From Neostapfia colusana (Eukaryota; Streptophyta; Magnoliopsida; Poales; Poaceae): a stretch of 64,000 nucleotides of DNA. The translations under genes and the position numbers were made by a program. The DNA is taken from positions 42,628,699 through 42,692,698 of the forward strand of contig JASWHV010000013.1 of assembly GCA_030760725.1 (NCBI GenBank), written 5' to 3'. Under the pieces are notes generated by a model. It was given only the letters and a program-made list of their open reading frames with translations, was not told the origin of the DNA and did no database searches. Each line of letters opens with the position of its first letter. Position 1 is the stretch's first letter. Below, piece after piece: positions 32,578-42,857 of this stretch.

Positions 32578-32811
32578 ACACTGACACGACCCAAACGGTC
32601 TTGTCGATCCAGGATCACGCTGAGGGGTGCTGCGTTGCACAGCACCGGATAACACACGTCAAAGGTACAAAGCGGAAGCAAAATTTTATTACATAAACAA
32701 GTTTATGAACATGTTTACATCAAAATAAGTCCAGTCTACACTCGTGGGCGTAGACTACGCATCAAGTCCACGTTCAGCCCTTGAACGTGTCCTTGCTAGC
32801 ACACACGCACA

Positions 32812-32900
32812 CTAACTCTGCGGCGTGCACGACTCCCACTCGATGGGGTTCCCCTCCTGGGGTTCCGTCTCCTCTTCGGGAGTCCCTTCCTCATAGAACC
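32812..32900 (-). other. candidate LTR exon 2 (B) with stop
   Basis: Minus strand after GATGCTTTTGCAG. Joined in phase 1 to exon 1 it reads GFYEEGTPEEETEPQEGNP..., acidic, to TAG at 32814-32812. Confidence 0.5.
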
Positions 32901-32925
32901 CTGCAAAAGCATCAAACACAAGCAG

Positions 32926-32941
32926 TGAGCACAAAGGCTCA
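32926..32941 (-). promoter_or_regulatory. conserved LTR hairpin (B)
   Basis: Minus-strand TGAGC-CTTTGT-GCTCA preceded by CTTGC, about 26 bases before the exon 2 acceptor. Confidence 0.65.
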
Positions 32942-33990
32942 GCAAGACTGACCCGTCTCACCTAAACATGGAACTTCTACATGAGGGGTGATGGGTTACA
33001 TGAGGTAAAAATCATTTTCAAGGACTCGCCTAATTAGTAGAACCTTACTTTCAGGTTTTAGCAGCAGGTTGTGGAGAACCCTACGCTAAGGCACATGAGA
33101 GACCCCCAATCAAACAAGAAACGCATTTCTCTCATGTACTTTGCCCAAAGTTGAAAGGAACTTTAGTTCGCTCTAAACTACAACAAACCATTAACAATCA
33201 AAGTCCATCTTTCAATCAGCAATGTTTTAACATGTAACTTGCCTGTTCTTTCTACGTCACGGTACAGTGAACAAGTGGTACTCACTGACCGCGAGGGATG
33301 GCGATTATAATCGATTTACACCTGCAGGGTTACCCGAACAACCCGTCACGTACGCCCGTACTCAATGTTGCCTACAACAACCATCATGGACGCCGTACGC
33401 AACTACCTTTCACCCGTTAGCCAAATGTTGAACCGGTCCAATCGTCCCGAGCAAGAGGTCTCTGCACGCGCATCTCAGTGCCGCTAGCCGATTTACACCT
33501 CGAGCTCTCAACCTACCCTCTGAACGACCAGCTATGCCTCAACACCCAGCTACCCGAGTTACATCGGTTTCCCAGTTCCCATATAGCCGGTAGGTCTTCG
33601 GTACTGTTCTAGCTTGTTCAACAGGCCCGCACACGGCTCGGTCCTCAATCGACACAAACGGAGCTGTAGCACACAGGCCCCAAAGTCCTGTTGCCCTTAC
33701 TCTCCGCTCGGTCTCATTTTTCTTGCCATGTGTATAATGTGCTATCTCTACCCGAGTCGGGTGCCTCTAGCCTATGCTCGCGAGTAGTTCCCACTACTCG
33801 ACTTGTACCGAATCCTACACTATCTCAGCATTGCAGTAGCTAACGGGGTTTGCAATCCTATACCCAACCCATGCTTTTATTGGCTATGCAATTGGGTTTC
33901 CAAACAAGACTCTAATGCAAAGAATAAGGTATTCAAGTATGTGCTCAAAACAATAAAACTTGTAAAAGGTTAATGCAAACCGGAGCTTGC

Positions 33991-34071
33991 CTTGCTGCTC
34001 TTGGTCGTAGGCTAGCTGTTCCTCCGGAGTAACGAAGTCTAGGACTTCGGGCTCCTCTTCGACCTTAGCGA
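33991..34071 (-). other. candidate LTR exon 1 (B)
   Basis: Minus strand between ATCATGTAG and the GC-type donor CAAG|GCAAGC. 81 bases; the frame reads AKVEEEPEVLDFVTPEEQ...QEQQ with one base left over, the same phase as in families A and CF. Confidence 0.5.
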
Positions 34072-36716
34072 CTACATGATATACAAGTATATGGATTAAT
34101 TAAATGCATTTGAATTAAGTTTGAACTTGTGAAGCTTATAAGTCCCACTAGACAGACTCAATGACTGTGAAACTTTTACTGTTGCTCGGTTACAACCTAA
34201 ATACAGACTTGGTCAAGTTTTAGTTGCAGCAAAGCTCATTTGAGCCCTCCACAATTAATTATGTACTTGACCTTAATTGGAACTCTTAGGATGTTCTAGG
34301 GATTTTCATGGAACAAACTATGACTTTCTGAAAACTAGATTTTCCGAGGGTGCTAATGGAGTTGGTCTCACTTAATTTGAAGGTTCCTAGCTAAAGATAT
34401 GAGCTAAACAATTTCAGAGAAAATTCTGAAAATATTTCCGAACATTTTCTATTTTCTCTGGAACAGTCTCACTAATCACACCATTAGGTGGATCAAATGA
34501 GCTCAAATGGATCTGAAATTTTTATGGTAGTTCAGTGAGATTTTGGTGAACGACCCAGCAAAATTTCAGGATTTTCCTCCAAAGGATTCTCCAGTTAAAA
34601 TTCCAAACAATTTAAACTTGGAGGAATTAATTCTGGAGAAATAAGTATTTTCATGAAGTGAAACTTGATTTGCTGGAAAGTACTCAGAGAGCTGAATCCA
34701 ACAAAATTTGGTTCACTCAATTTGGAGTTTCCTAGCCAAAGTTATGAGGATTTGAAATTTGAAGGAAATCTGAAAATCGGGGGAAAAGTTTAAACTTGCG
34801 GGTGGGCCCCGGGGACACGCGTCGCACGCCGAGGCGATGGCACACCGTGGTCTGCGGGGTTCCTGCGCACCAGCACAGCCGATCCCGGCCACACCCGATC
34901 CTGATTTAAATTTTTCAGCCGCTGACGTGTGGGCCAGCCGGCTTCGTCTTCCTCCCGACGCGCCCGCGCCGCCTCCTCTCGCCGGAGCAGACCCGGAGCT
35001 CGCCGCTGCCGGCCATCCCATTGTCTGAAACTCGCCGTTAGGGGGTTGTCGACATCGAGGAACACGTCTGTGGGGGTCAGTTCGAGATGGCAGTGACTGG
35101 AAATAGCCCGGCGACGTGCCACGGCCTCGGTTGAGGTTCGGCGCCGTCGACCGTGGGTTCTAACCTGCCAAAACCTCGAACAATCGGTCCTACAGCATCA
35201 GTGTACTTCTAGGAAGCTCGACAAGGTGTCAAATGGGTTCTAAGATGGCGGCAAGCTGGTCGGCACCGTGTGACCGAGCGTGCCTGCCATGACCGCTCTT
35301 GATCGAGCTCAGAATTCGTCACTCCTAGACAGTTTCACACCACGGATGCAGAAAGGAACTTGATCGCCGGCTAGTCCAGCGTCTATGTGCAAGATTTGAT
35401 AGCTAGAGAAGGATCTTAGAGCGAAAATTTGAAGGATCCGTACCGGAAGCTCAGTTTAAGGTCGCCGGCGTAAAAACTGAAAATTCGCCGGGGATTCTTC
35501 ACGGTTTGCTTCCAAACATGGAGGAGAGCAGCACGACTGTTGCGCGCTCCTGCTGCTGCCCTTGCTGGACCGTGAAAACGCCTGTGGAGCGCTGTCCATG
35601 GACGCCTGACTTTCAGCTGAGGCTAGGTCGCCGCGGTGGCGATCGTTCTCGGGCAAGGGAGGTCGGAGCTCGGGGTTTCTGGTGTTGGGGAGGTGGAGTG
35701 CGATCTCAGGTTGCTGTCTAGCAGCTTAGGAATGAAGGAGGAGATCGTTTGCTGGTTTTCCCGATCGAGCAAAGAGCTGCGGAGGGAAAATCTGCCGCAG
35801 CTCGGGGTTGCACGCGAGGAGATAAAGCCAGCCGATCCCTGCTCGGGCTGAGGCGGTGCCGGTCGTGTGGAGGCGCGAGCAAGCCTCCCTGGGCGCCAGC
35901 GCGCGGAGGAGGAAGCAGCTGGTGGAGCCGGTGGCTGCTCGGTGGCACAGCCGACAGCTGCTCGGTGGAATTTCCCACCGAGGCTGTGACTTTGTGTGCA
36001 AGACTTCCCTCCTTCTCTCTATGACATGTGGGTCCCACCCGGGGTTTTAACCTCTGCAATTTACTCCTAATCACTGTTGTAAACAGTGAGTCCCAAAATA
36101 CCCCTGGTGATTCAAATTATTCACCCATGAGCCATTTGAATTGATTAGAATTCAAATTGGGTTTGGTTTGATTGAATTTCAGCACAAGTCCAGTTTGGAA
36201 TTTAAATAAAGTTTGAATTTGTCCCACTTAGCTCAGGTCAAGATCAACTCCAAATGGAGTGACAATTGGATTGTGAGCTCACAAAATTGTGCTGAATAAG
36301 AATATGCCTCCTACTTCTGAATTCACGGGATAAGAAGGTTTGAATTTGAATATGGTTTCAAACTGCCCTCTTTCTAACTATACCCAAAATGACCTCAAAA
36401 AGGTATTGAATTTGGGTGAAACTTGACATGGACATCCGTAGCAATGTGTAGCAGTTTTCATACGCCCAGCCCCTCTATATCATATGTGGGAAATACCACT
36501 TTTGCAATATGTGAGTTTGTTCTCTAATGAGCATGTTGATGATGGTTACTTGCTCTTCATTTGTGTTTATCAACTTGCTTCAAATGAGGTGTGTGTGTGG
36601 TGATGAACACTTTGAATATGTGTCCAAAAACTGAGGCCCTTACACACACACACCTTTTCGCAAAACAAAAATAGTTTTCCCAAAACATAGGATCAATATG
36701 GTCAAGGGGCACTTGC

Positions 36717-36800
36717 CTTGTTCTGGCGGTTCCGGTTGCTCTTGGATCTCGAAACCTTGTTGTTGCAGCTCGTCGTAGACAGCTCCCTGAGCTTGTCCTT
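36717..36800 (-). other. candidate LTR exon 1 (CF)
   Basis: Minus strand between CATGTATAG and CAAG|GCAAGT. 84 bases; the frame with two leading bases reads AVYDELQQQGFEIQEQPEPP and ends with one leftover base, the same phase as in A and B. Confidence 0.5.
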
Positions 36801-37116
36801 CTATACATGATCACACACATACAAGATCCACAGCAATCAATATCATGCATAAACTTTAACTAGATGCGATGATGCATATGCATGCTATCCTATGATCAGT
36901 TTTTATTTGATCAGTCTGTACGCATTCTTGGATGGTTTGCATGGATTTTATGATGAACAGAGGTGTTCAGATCAAATTCGGACGTGGTGATGATCTTGTC
37001 TTTAGGTCAACCCGATCAACAAGTGATCTGTCCACGAGAAAGCTTCTGTTCGAAATAAATCGAAGAACAGATGCAAAGAAAACACGATGATGTCGTAAGG
37101 CGATATTGGAGACCTA

Positions 37117-37122
37117 CCTTAC
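37117..37122 (-). promoter_or_regulatory. candidate 5' splice donor of the CF LTR first exon
   Basis: Minus-strand AGC|GTAAGGTAGGT offers two overlapping donors (GTAAGG at 37122, GTAGGT at 37117). The first keeps an upstream frame open into exon 1; the second does not. An ATG at 37163-37161 opens a 14-codon frame ending in the TAA between them. Confidence 0.4.
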
Positions 37123-37311
37123 GCTCTTCTGGGTCTCGGGGTCCTTCTCTTAGCAAGACACATCGTTGGGACTCTCTTCCGGCGATCTTCCTCGACTGAA
37201 CTCCGGCGATGGGCTTACTCGGCGAGTTGGGGCTAGGGCTTTAAGTCGTCGGCTCAGGAGTTGGAAAAGAAGTTCGTGGTTTCGGCCAAAGGTTATGGGT
37301 TCTATTTATAA

Positions 37312-37321
37312 TCGGGAGAAG
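37312..37321 (-). promoter_or_regulatory. TATA box of CF LTR
   Basis: Minus-strand TTATAAATAG, about 190 bases upstream of the candidate donor and about 200 bases downstream of the tandem array. Confidence 0.65.
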
Positions 37322-37510
37322 AAGAGTCCTAATCTGATTGTATTAGAGTTCTATTCAGATTGTCATTGAATCTTAACAACTTATCTTTAGTTGATTTGGT
37401 GCGGTAATACCGTGGAATTCAGGTCAGTTTCTTCTCCGTACCGATATCTCTACGCGTACAGAATCCAAAAACCGCTCCAGAACTCGTTTCCTCCACGGTG
37501 ATGAGCTCCG

Positions 37511-38130
37511 GAAGCTCCACGTGTCCACCGGGGCCTGGTCTCCCCTTTTCCGCAGAGACGAGCTTCGGTTGTGCCGCGTGTCAAGCGAGCGAGACCTCCC
37601 TCCCCTTCGGAGGTGACCTCCGCGTGCGCCACGTATCCTGGCGATCGGGACCTCCTCTCTATTCGGAGGTGGCTCCACGCACGCCACGTGTCAGTGCCAG
37701 ACCTTCCCTCTCTTCGGAGGTGGTTTCGGGTGTGCCACGTATCCTAACAGCGCCAGACTTCCTTTCTTCTCAGAGACAAGCTCTGAGGTTGACACGTGTC
37801 CAACAGTGTCGGACCTCCCGGAGATAAGATCCGGTGGCGATACGTGTCCAATAGAACCGGACCTCTCAGAGGTGAGCTCCGAGATCGACACGTATCCCAC
37901 GCGACTGGTCCTCTGATTTCCGCAGTGACTAGCTCCAAAGGTGACACGTGTCCTGCGGGACTGCCTTCGCTTCTCCGTAGAGGCTAGCTCCGGGGCAACA
38001 CGTGTCCCATGGGGTCGGACCTCTCCCCCTTTGCGGAGATGAGGCCCGAGCCTGCCACGTAGCCTGTTTAGCGGTGGACCCCTCCCCATTTGCGGTGATG
38101 AGCTCCGAACATGCCACGTGGCCAGCGAGC
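37511..38130 (-). repeat. tandem array of 12 ACGTG (G-box/ABRE-like) units in the CF LTR promoter
   Basis: Degenerate ~54-base units, each with a CACGTGTCC-like core and a GACCTCC...TTCGGAGG-like inverted stretch. Cores start at 37518, 37575, 37630, 37685, 37736, 37793, 37841, 37889, 37945, 37999, 38056 and 38115 (spacing 48-59). The array lies upstream of the TATA box in LTR orientation, where enhancers sit. Confidence 0.85.
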
Positions 38131-38280
38131 CGCGGGAGTTGTCTTCGGCGCTCTCTGTACACTGGAATTTGCTTCTTTTGGCTGACTCCTTTGATTCTTT
38201 CTCTGTTCCCTACTTCTTTTAAAATGTTTTTTCTACATGAAACATGAATACATGCAGAAACCAAAAATGAGGGTGTCACA

Positions 38281-38299
38281 AATCTACCCCCCTTAAATT
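38281..38299 (-). other. polypurine tract of CF
   Basis: Minus strand AATTTAAGGGGGGTAGATT, overlapping the pol stop codon (38295-38293) and abutting the 3' LTR. Confidence 0.85.
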
Positions 38300-39760
38300 G
38301 AATCTCGCCCTCGAGATTCGTTAGTAGAGAATAGATGAGGGAATTCTGCCTTGATGTCTTCTTCACGCTCCCATGTGGCTTCAGCTTTGGTGTGATGGCT
38401 CCATTGTACCTTGCACCATCGGATCACTTTGTTCCTTGTGACCATTTCTCTTACATCCAAAATTCGGACAGGGTGCTCCGCATAAGTCAGGTCCTATTGA
38501 AGTTCAAGCTCTTCCATTGGTACTTGCTCCTCTGGTACTCAAGCACTTCTTGAGCTGGGATACATGAAACACGTCATGTACGTCGGAGAGCTATGTTGGG
38601 AGCTCTAGTGGATAGGCTACTTCTCCTCGCTTGTCCAAAATCTTAAATAGTCCGATGTAGCGAGGTGCTAGCTTGCCTTTGACGTTGAAACTTTGTTTGC
38701 CATGGATAGGCGGTACCTTAAGGTATACGAAGTCTCCTACTTTGAAGGTCAACTTCCTTCGCCTATTGTCCGCATAGCCTTTCTGTTGTGACTGAGCAGC
38801 CTTTAAGTTCTCCCATATCGTTTGAACCTGCTTTTCAGCTTCTTGTAGCACTTCGGGTCCAAACACCTGGTTCTCTCTGGTCTCATTCCAAAACAGCGGT
38901 GTTATACACCGTCTACCGTACAATGCTTCGAAAGGTGACATCTTCAAGCTAGCTTGATAGCTGTTGTTATAGGAGAATTCGACGTATGGTAAACTCCTAT
39001 CCCAACTACGCCCATGTTTCAAGGCGAAAGCTCTCAACATGTCTTCCAAAATTTGGTTTGTCCTTTCTGTTTGTCCATCGGTTTGTGGGTGATAGGCGGA
39101 GCTAAAATCCAGTCGTGTACCCATGGCTTTCTGCAGCTTTCTCCAAAACCTAGAGGTAAACTGAGAAACTCGATCTGAGACTATCCTCTTCGGGACTCCA
39201 TGACGGCACACGATCTGCTCCGTGTACAACTTGGCTAATTGTTAAACGTTGTACTTGGCCCTTATAGGGAGAAAATGGGCTGTTTTCGTCAATCGGTCCA
39301 CGATAACCCAGATGGAGTCATAACCCGACTGAGTACGTGGCAATCCGGCGATGAAATCCATACTGATGTCCTCCCACTTCCACTCGGGTACCTTCAAGGG
39401 TTGCAACAATCCAGCAGGTCTTTGATGTTCGGCCTTCACCCGTTGGCATGTGTTGCATAGGGCAACGTATTCGGCTATATCCCTTTTCATACCATCCCAC
39501 CAATAACAGGTCTTCAAGACCTTGTACATTTTGGTACTTCTAGGATGTATGGAGTAGGGTGAATCATGTGCCTCTTTTAATATCATGTCGCGGAGGTGCT
39601 TCATGTTGGGCACACAAATCCTTTTTCCTAGCCAAAGTGTACCCTTCTCATCTTCTTTGAAATTGTTCTCTATTCCTTGTCGGATCCTTTCCTTGATCTC
39701 CTCATCCGTTGCTTGGCCATCTCTTATCTCTTGCTCCAATGAAGAATGGATCTCCATCAC
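38293..39760 (-). pseudogene. CF pol, 3' part: integrase and chromodomain
   Basis: Continues the frame broken by D1 (MEIHSSLEQEIRDG). Integrase: HPRSTKMYK and CNTCQR zinc domain, D of MDFIAGLP, D of SDRVSQF (the Gly after Arg is changed), E of TDGQTERTNQ, then GLFKILDKRGEVAYPLELP, DVFHVSQLKK and a chromodomain-like end (CKVQWSHHT, EATWEREEDIKAEFPHLF). Lesions: TAA at 39244-39242, TAG at 38593-38591, and a frame change around 38500-38590. The final frame ends at TAA inside the PPT. Non-functional. Confidence 0.83.
39756..39760. other. target-site duplication of D1 (left)
   Basis: ATCAC, repeated at 53764-53768 directly after the other LTR end. Confidence 0.9.
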
Positions 39761-40133
39761 TGACGCGGCCCCGTCAACCGAGACAGGCCACTCGCCCGGA
39801 AATCGCATTGGGTGCTGCCGTGTTGTGCGGCACCCAACAGCACACATATGAGGAACCATGTATTACATAAAACAATAGTGGAAGCTTACACGTTTTTCTT
39901 TATAAATACTTTACATCAAGTAACTACAGCGGAAGTCTATATCAACTCACGTCGAATAACTAAGAGCACTCGAGATGAAGTCCAGCCCGCGGACTCCTCT
40001 CGCTAGCAACACAAAGACAACAGCAGCGGCTGGGTTCTCCCTATGTTAAACGACTCGGAAGTCTCTGAGCCTCACCGGACAACCTTCTTTTCAGCATCGA
40101 TGTTAACCTGCAAAACAACTTATATAGCAAGCG

Positions 40134-40149
40134 TGAGCACATAGGCTCA
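40134..40149 (-). promoter_or_regulatory. conserved LTR hairpin (D1)
   Basis: Minus-strand TGAGC-CTATGT-GCTCA after CTTGC, upstream of GTTTTGCAG. Confidence 0.65.
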
Positions 40150-42852
40150 GCAAGTCTGACCCGTCTCTCCTAAACAAGAAACTCTACATGCACGACGGTT
40201 GCAATTGGGTCGGCTAGATTTGCATAAAAGGACTCGCCTAAAGTTGATCCTTAACTTTCAGATTTTTAAGCCTCATTTTGCGGACCTTGAGCTGAAAAGC
40301 ATCGCAACTCCACAATCAAACAAGAAACGCTTTGTTGCGATGCTCCTTGCACAAAGTGAAAGTAAAGTTCAATGAGCCTATCTCTAATTCAATCATGGTT
40401 GCAATACAAGTTATAGCACAGCCTTATCAAGTTCAAAAGAATAACCAGTTCAGTTCTTACTACATCAAGACGCAGTGGGCAAGTATGCTCATATAACCGC
40501 GAGCGACGGTGATTCGAATCAGTACACGCCCGGACTACATGACACGTACACCCGTACTCCAAGTTGTCAGCAGCAACCTCGACTGACGTTGTACGCGGCC
40601 ACCTTTCCCAAGATCTTCCACATTGGACGCAGTCCAACTGCCCCGAGTACGCAAGCTCCCTCAAGGTACATACCCGCAGTGGTATGTTCTTGAGCGAGGT
40701 ACCTCCTGCTACCCTGACGCCGAAAGCCTAAGGCAGTTAGAAAAGTTCCACTATGGATCTCCCAAGGTACATCAGTTTCCTGGGTCCCATATAGCCAGTA
40801 TGCGCCCGGTATACAACTCAAACTTGTCCAACAGGGCCAAGCACGGACGGGCCTTAACCGACACAGGCAGGGCTATGCACGCACAGCCTGCAACCTGCTG
40901 CATCTAAACCTCCCTGCCTGGTCTCCATTTCTTATGTGTGAACTTTCCTCATCTTTTCTAATTCGGACCCGTTCCGAGTAAACCAGCCCTAAACTAGCGA
41001 GTAGATTCCAACTACTCGACTTCTACCGAACCTTTCCTACTAACATTAGCGTAGCCAAATCCACTCGAGGAGTTGCTATTCTACCCTTTTTCTCTTAGGT
41101 ATTTCTGGTCATGCAAGTGGGGTTTTCAATATCATCTAGACGTAATGCAATCAACGATGCAAAGCTATGATCTCTACAAATGAAAATGCTTTATAAAACT
41201 GTTCAAATGCAAACCGGGGCTTGCCTGTTTTGCAGGTGACTAAGATTACAATCAGTTAGTGATGATCACTTGGAGCTTGATCACTTGTTTTCCTCCCTCC
41301 ATGATCTTCACTTCAAGTCCTTCTCACCTTCTTCACATATATTCCTCACGATATGATCATGCATATGTATGTAATTGAAAAGCTTTTGCTAATAAGATCT
41401 AAGGACAGTTTTAAAACTGGAACTTTGTTTAAGAATTTAAAATAACACTGGTGCTAGTGGTTTGGGTTGGGCTTAAACACTAAGATCAAATGTTAAGTGC
41501 TTTTCCCACTTAAGTGTTGATCACCTTAAGAGATTACACATGACAGTGGTGATCCAGAGCTCTAATGGAGCTGAGAATTTTCATGTGAGTTCCTTGTCAC
41601 AAGAAAGTCCTCTGGACCAAAATTTAGCACTTTTCATGGAGTGGTTTATTCAGAATAATTCTCTAAGTGTTTAGTCAAAGATGAATTAATTCTGAGGTAA
41701 CACCCATGTTCATGTCAAACTCAGTGAACCACAATTTCAATTATAGTTCATAGAGTCTACATGGATTTTCCTAGGATTTTTGGAGCTAACAATTTCCCAG
41801 AACTGAATTTACAAGTTTTGGAAATTCTCTGAAAATGTTTCTGTATTCATTTGAACACAGTAACTTACAATCTGAATTCTCCGGACCAAATCAACTCCAA
41901 ATGAGCAGAAACTTTTACAGGAGTCTAACAACACACTAAAGAATGTTCTGGCAAAATTTGGGGATTTTTGGATAAACCATACTCCCTCTAAAATTCTTTT
42001 TCTAAAAAGCTTTAAAGAATTTTCTAGAATTAAATAAACACTTTCATACAAATTGGGTTGCATAATTGGATATAGTTTGTCAATCGGAATCTAACCCAAT
42101 TTGAATCACTAAATTTGGAGGTTCCTAGCAAAAGTTATGCTCTTCTAAAGGTTAGGGAAAAATCAGGAATTTGAATAATTCCGGGAAATGTTTAAACCTG
42201 ACTGTGGGGCCACGGGGCACGTGTCAGCTGCTGATGGAGTGCCACACGGGGTCACAGGGTCATTTCCCACGCTGTCACAATTGATCCCATGCCACAGCGT
42301 ATCCAGCCCACTGTTGCCGTGCGACTGACAGGCGGGCCCGGCGAGGTCTTCTTCCACCTCCCGCTCCCGCGCGATCCCGCCGCCGGGCTCGCCGGAGTAG
42401 ATCCGTGATCGGTCGTCCGGCCACCCCTGCCGTTGAAACTCGCCGCCAGCCCCTAATTCCACGCGACGAACACGCTGGTGGGGTTTTCTCGAGCTGGCAG
42501 GGCCCCTAAACTAGCCCGCGACGGCGCACCAGCTCGGATGAAGTCAGGCGACGTCGCCCTGGCGCTATAGCCCGCAAAAAGCTCCCTAGAAAGATTCTAC
42601 AGCACCAGTGGAGGTTGGCCAAGCTCAGCATGGCCGTATAGGGGCTCGGGGACGGATCTACCCTAGGGTTCACCGTGCACCCGCACCTTCCCGCCATAGC
42701 CGCCTTCGGAAAGCTTGAAATTGCACCGTGCACAGGGTGTTTCATGTGAGGTTTCAAAAGAGAACTGGTGCGCCTACATGTCTGGCATGTGTGTGTGAAG
42801 TTTCGTGGGGTCTAAACAACAATCGATCAGGAATTTTGCAGAATCATACCGG

Positions 42853-42857
42853 AAGGT
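42853..42857. other. target-site duplication of copia E (left)
   Basis: AAGGT, repeated at 52584-52588. The insertion lies at the conserved CTTCCG|GTAYG donor-like site of the D LTR. Confidence 0.92.

Larger units (their letters stand above)
24599..36644 (-). mobile_element. Tekay-like chromovirus, family B
   Basis: Minus strand: 5' LTR 36644-32582, PBS 32577-32565, 1.37-kb leader, accessory ORF, gag, protease, RT, RNase H, integrase with chromodomain, PPT, and the first ~750 bases of the 3' LTR (25347-24599), cut off by the A cluster. The two LTR stretches that can be compared (24599-25347 and 35897-36644) are similar throughout with scattered substitutions. It lies within the 3' LTR of CF; the right flank is CACACACACC, and the other side of the target duplication is not recoverable. 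Coding lesions: nonsense codons in gag, RT and connection, frameshifts in gag and before integrase, and a lost protease active site. Confidence 0.88.
32582..36644 (-). repeat. 5' LTR of family B (4063 bp)
   Basis: Minus strand from TGTAAGGGCC at 36644 to GTGTCA at 32582. The layout parallels family A: AT-rich start, GC-rich block (about 34.8-36.0 kb) ending in a conserved donor-like CTTCCG|GTACGG (35444), AT-rich part, exon 1, intron-like part, hairpin, exon 2. Short ORFs in the GC-rich block show no recognisable domain. Confidence 0.88.
36645..38280 (-). repeat. 3' LTR of CF, first 1.64 kb
   Basis: Minus-strand start TGTGACACCC at 38280 next to the PPT; cut at 36645 by element B. It contains an upstream tandem G-box array, a TATA box, a candidate first exon and exon 1. 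Downstream of exon 1 the sequence GGCAAGTG..CCTTGACCA..TGATCCTATG is shared with family A. Confidence 0.82.

Noticed and set aside
34713..36074. ORFs in the GC-rich part of the family B LTR
   Set aside because: Open on both strands, no recognisable domain; part of them repeats in the truncated 3' LTR only because the LTR repeats.
36645..36660. CACACACACC next to the B LTR as a target-site duplication
   Set aside because: Only one side is available, and the run is simple sequence; the other element end is lost.
36717..37163. Arg-rich ATG-initiated frame in the CF LTR (MCLAKRRTPRPRRA...) as the true LTR product
   Set aside because: It depends on one of two overlapping donors and is not matched in families A or B, whereas the acidic frame is. 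Left as an alternative only.
37424..38366. ORFs across the G-box array (for example 37498-37827 and 37691-38089)
   Set aside because: They arise from the ~54-base tandem units, whose repeats give open frames on both strands.
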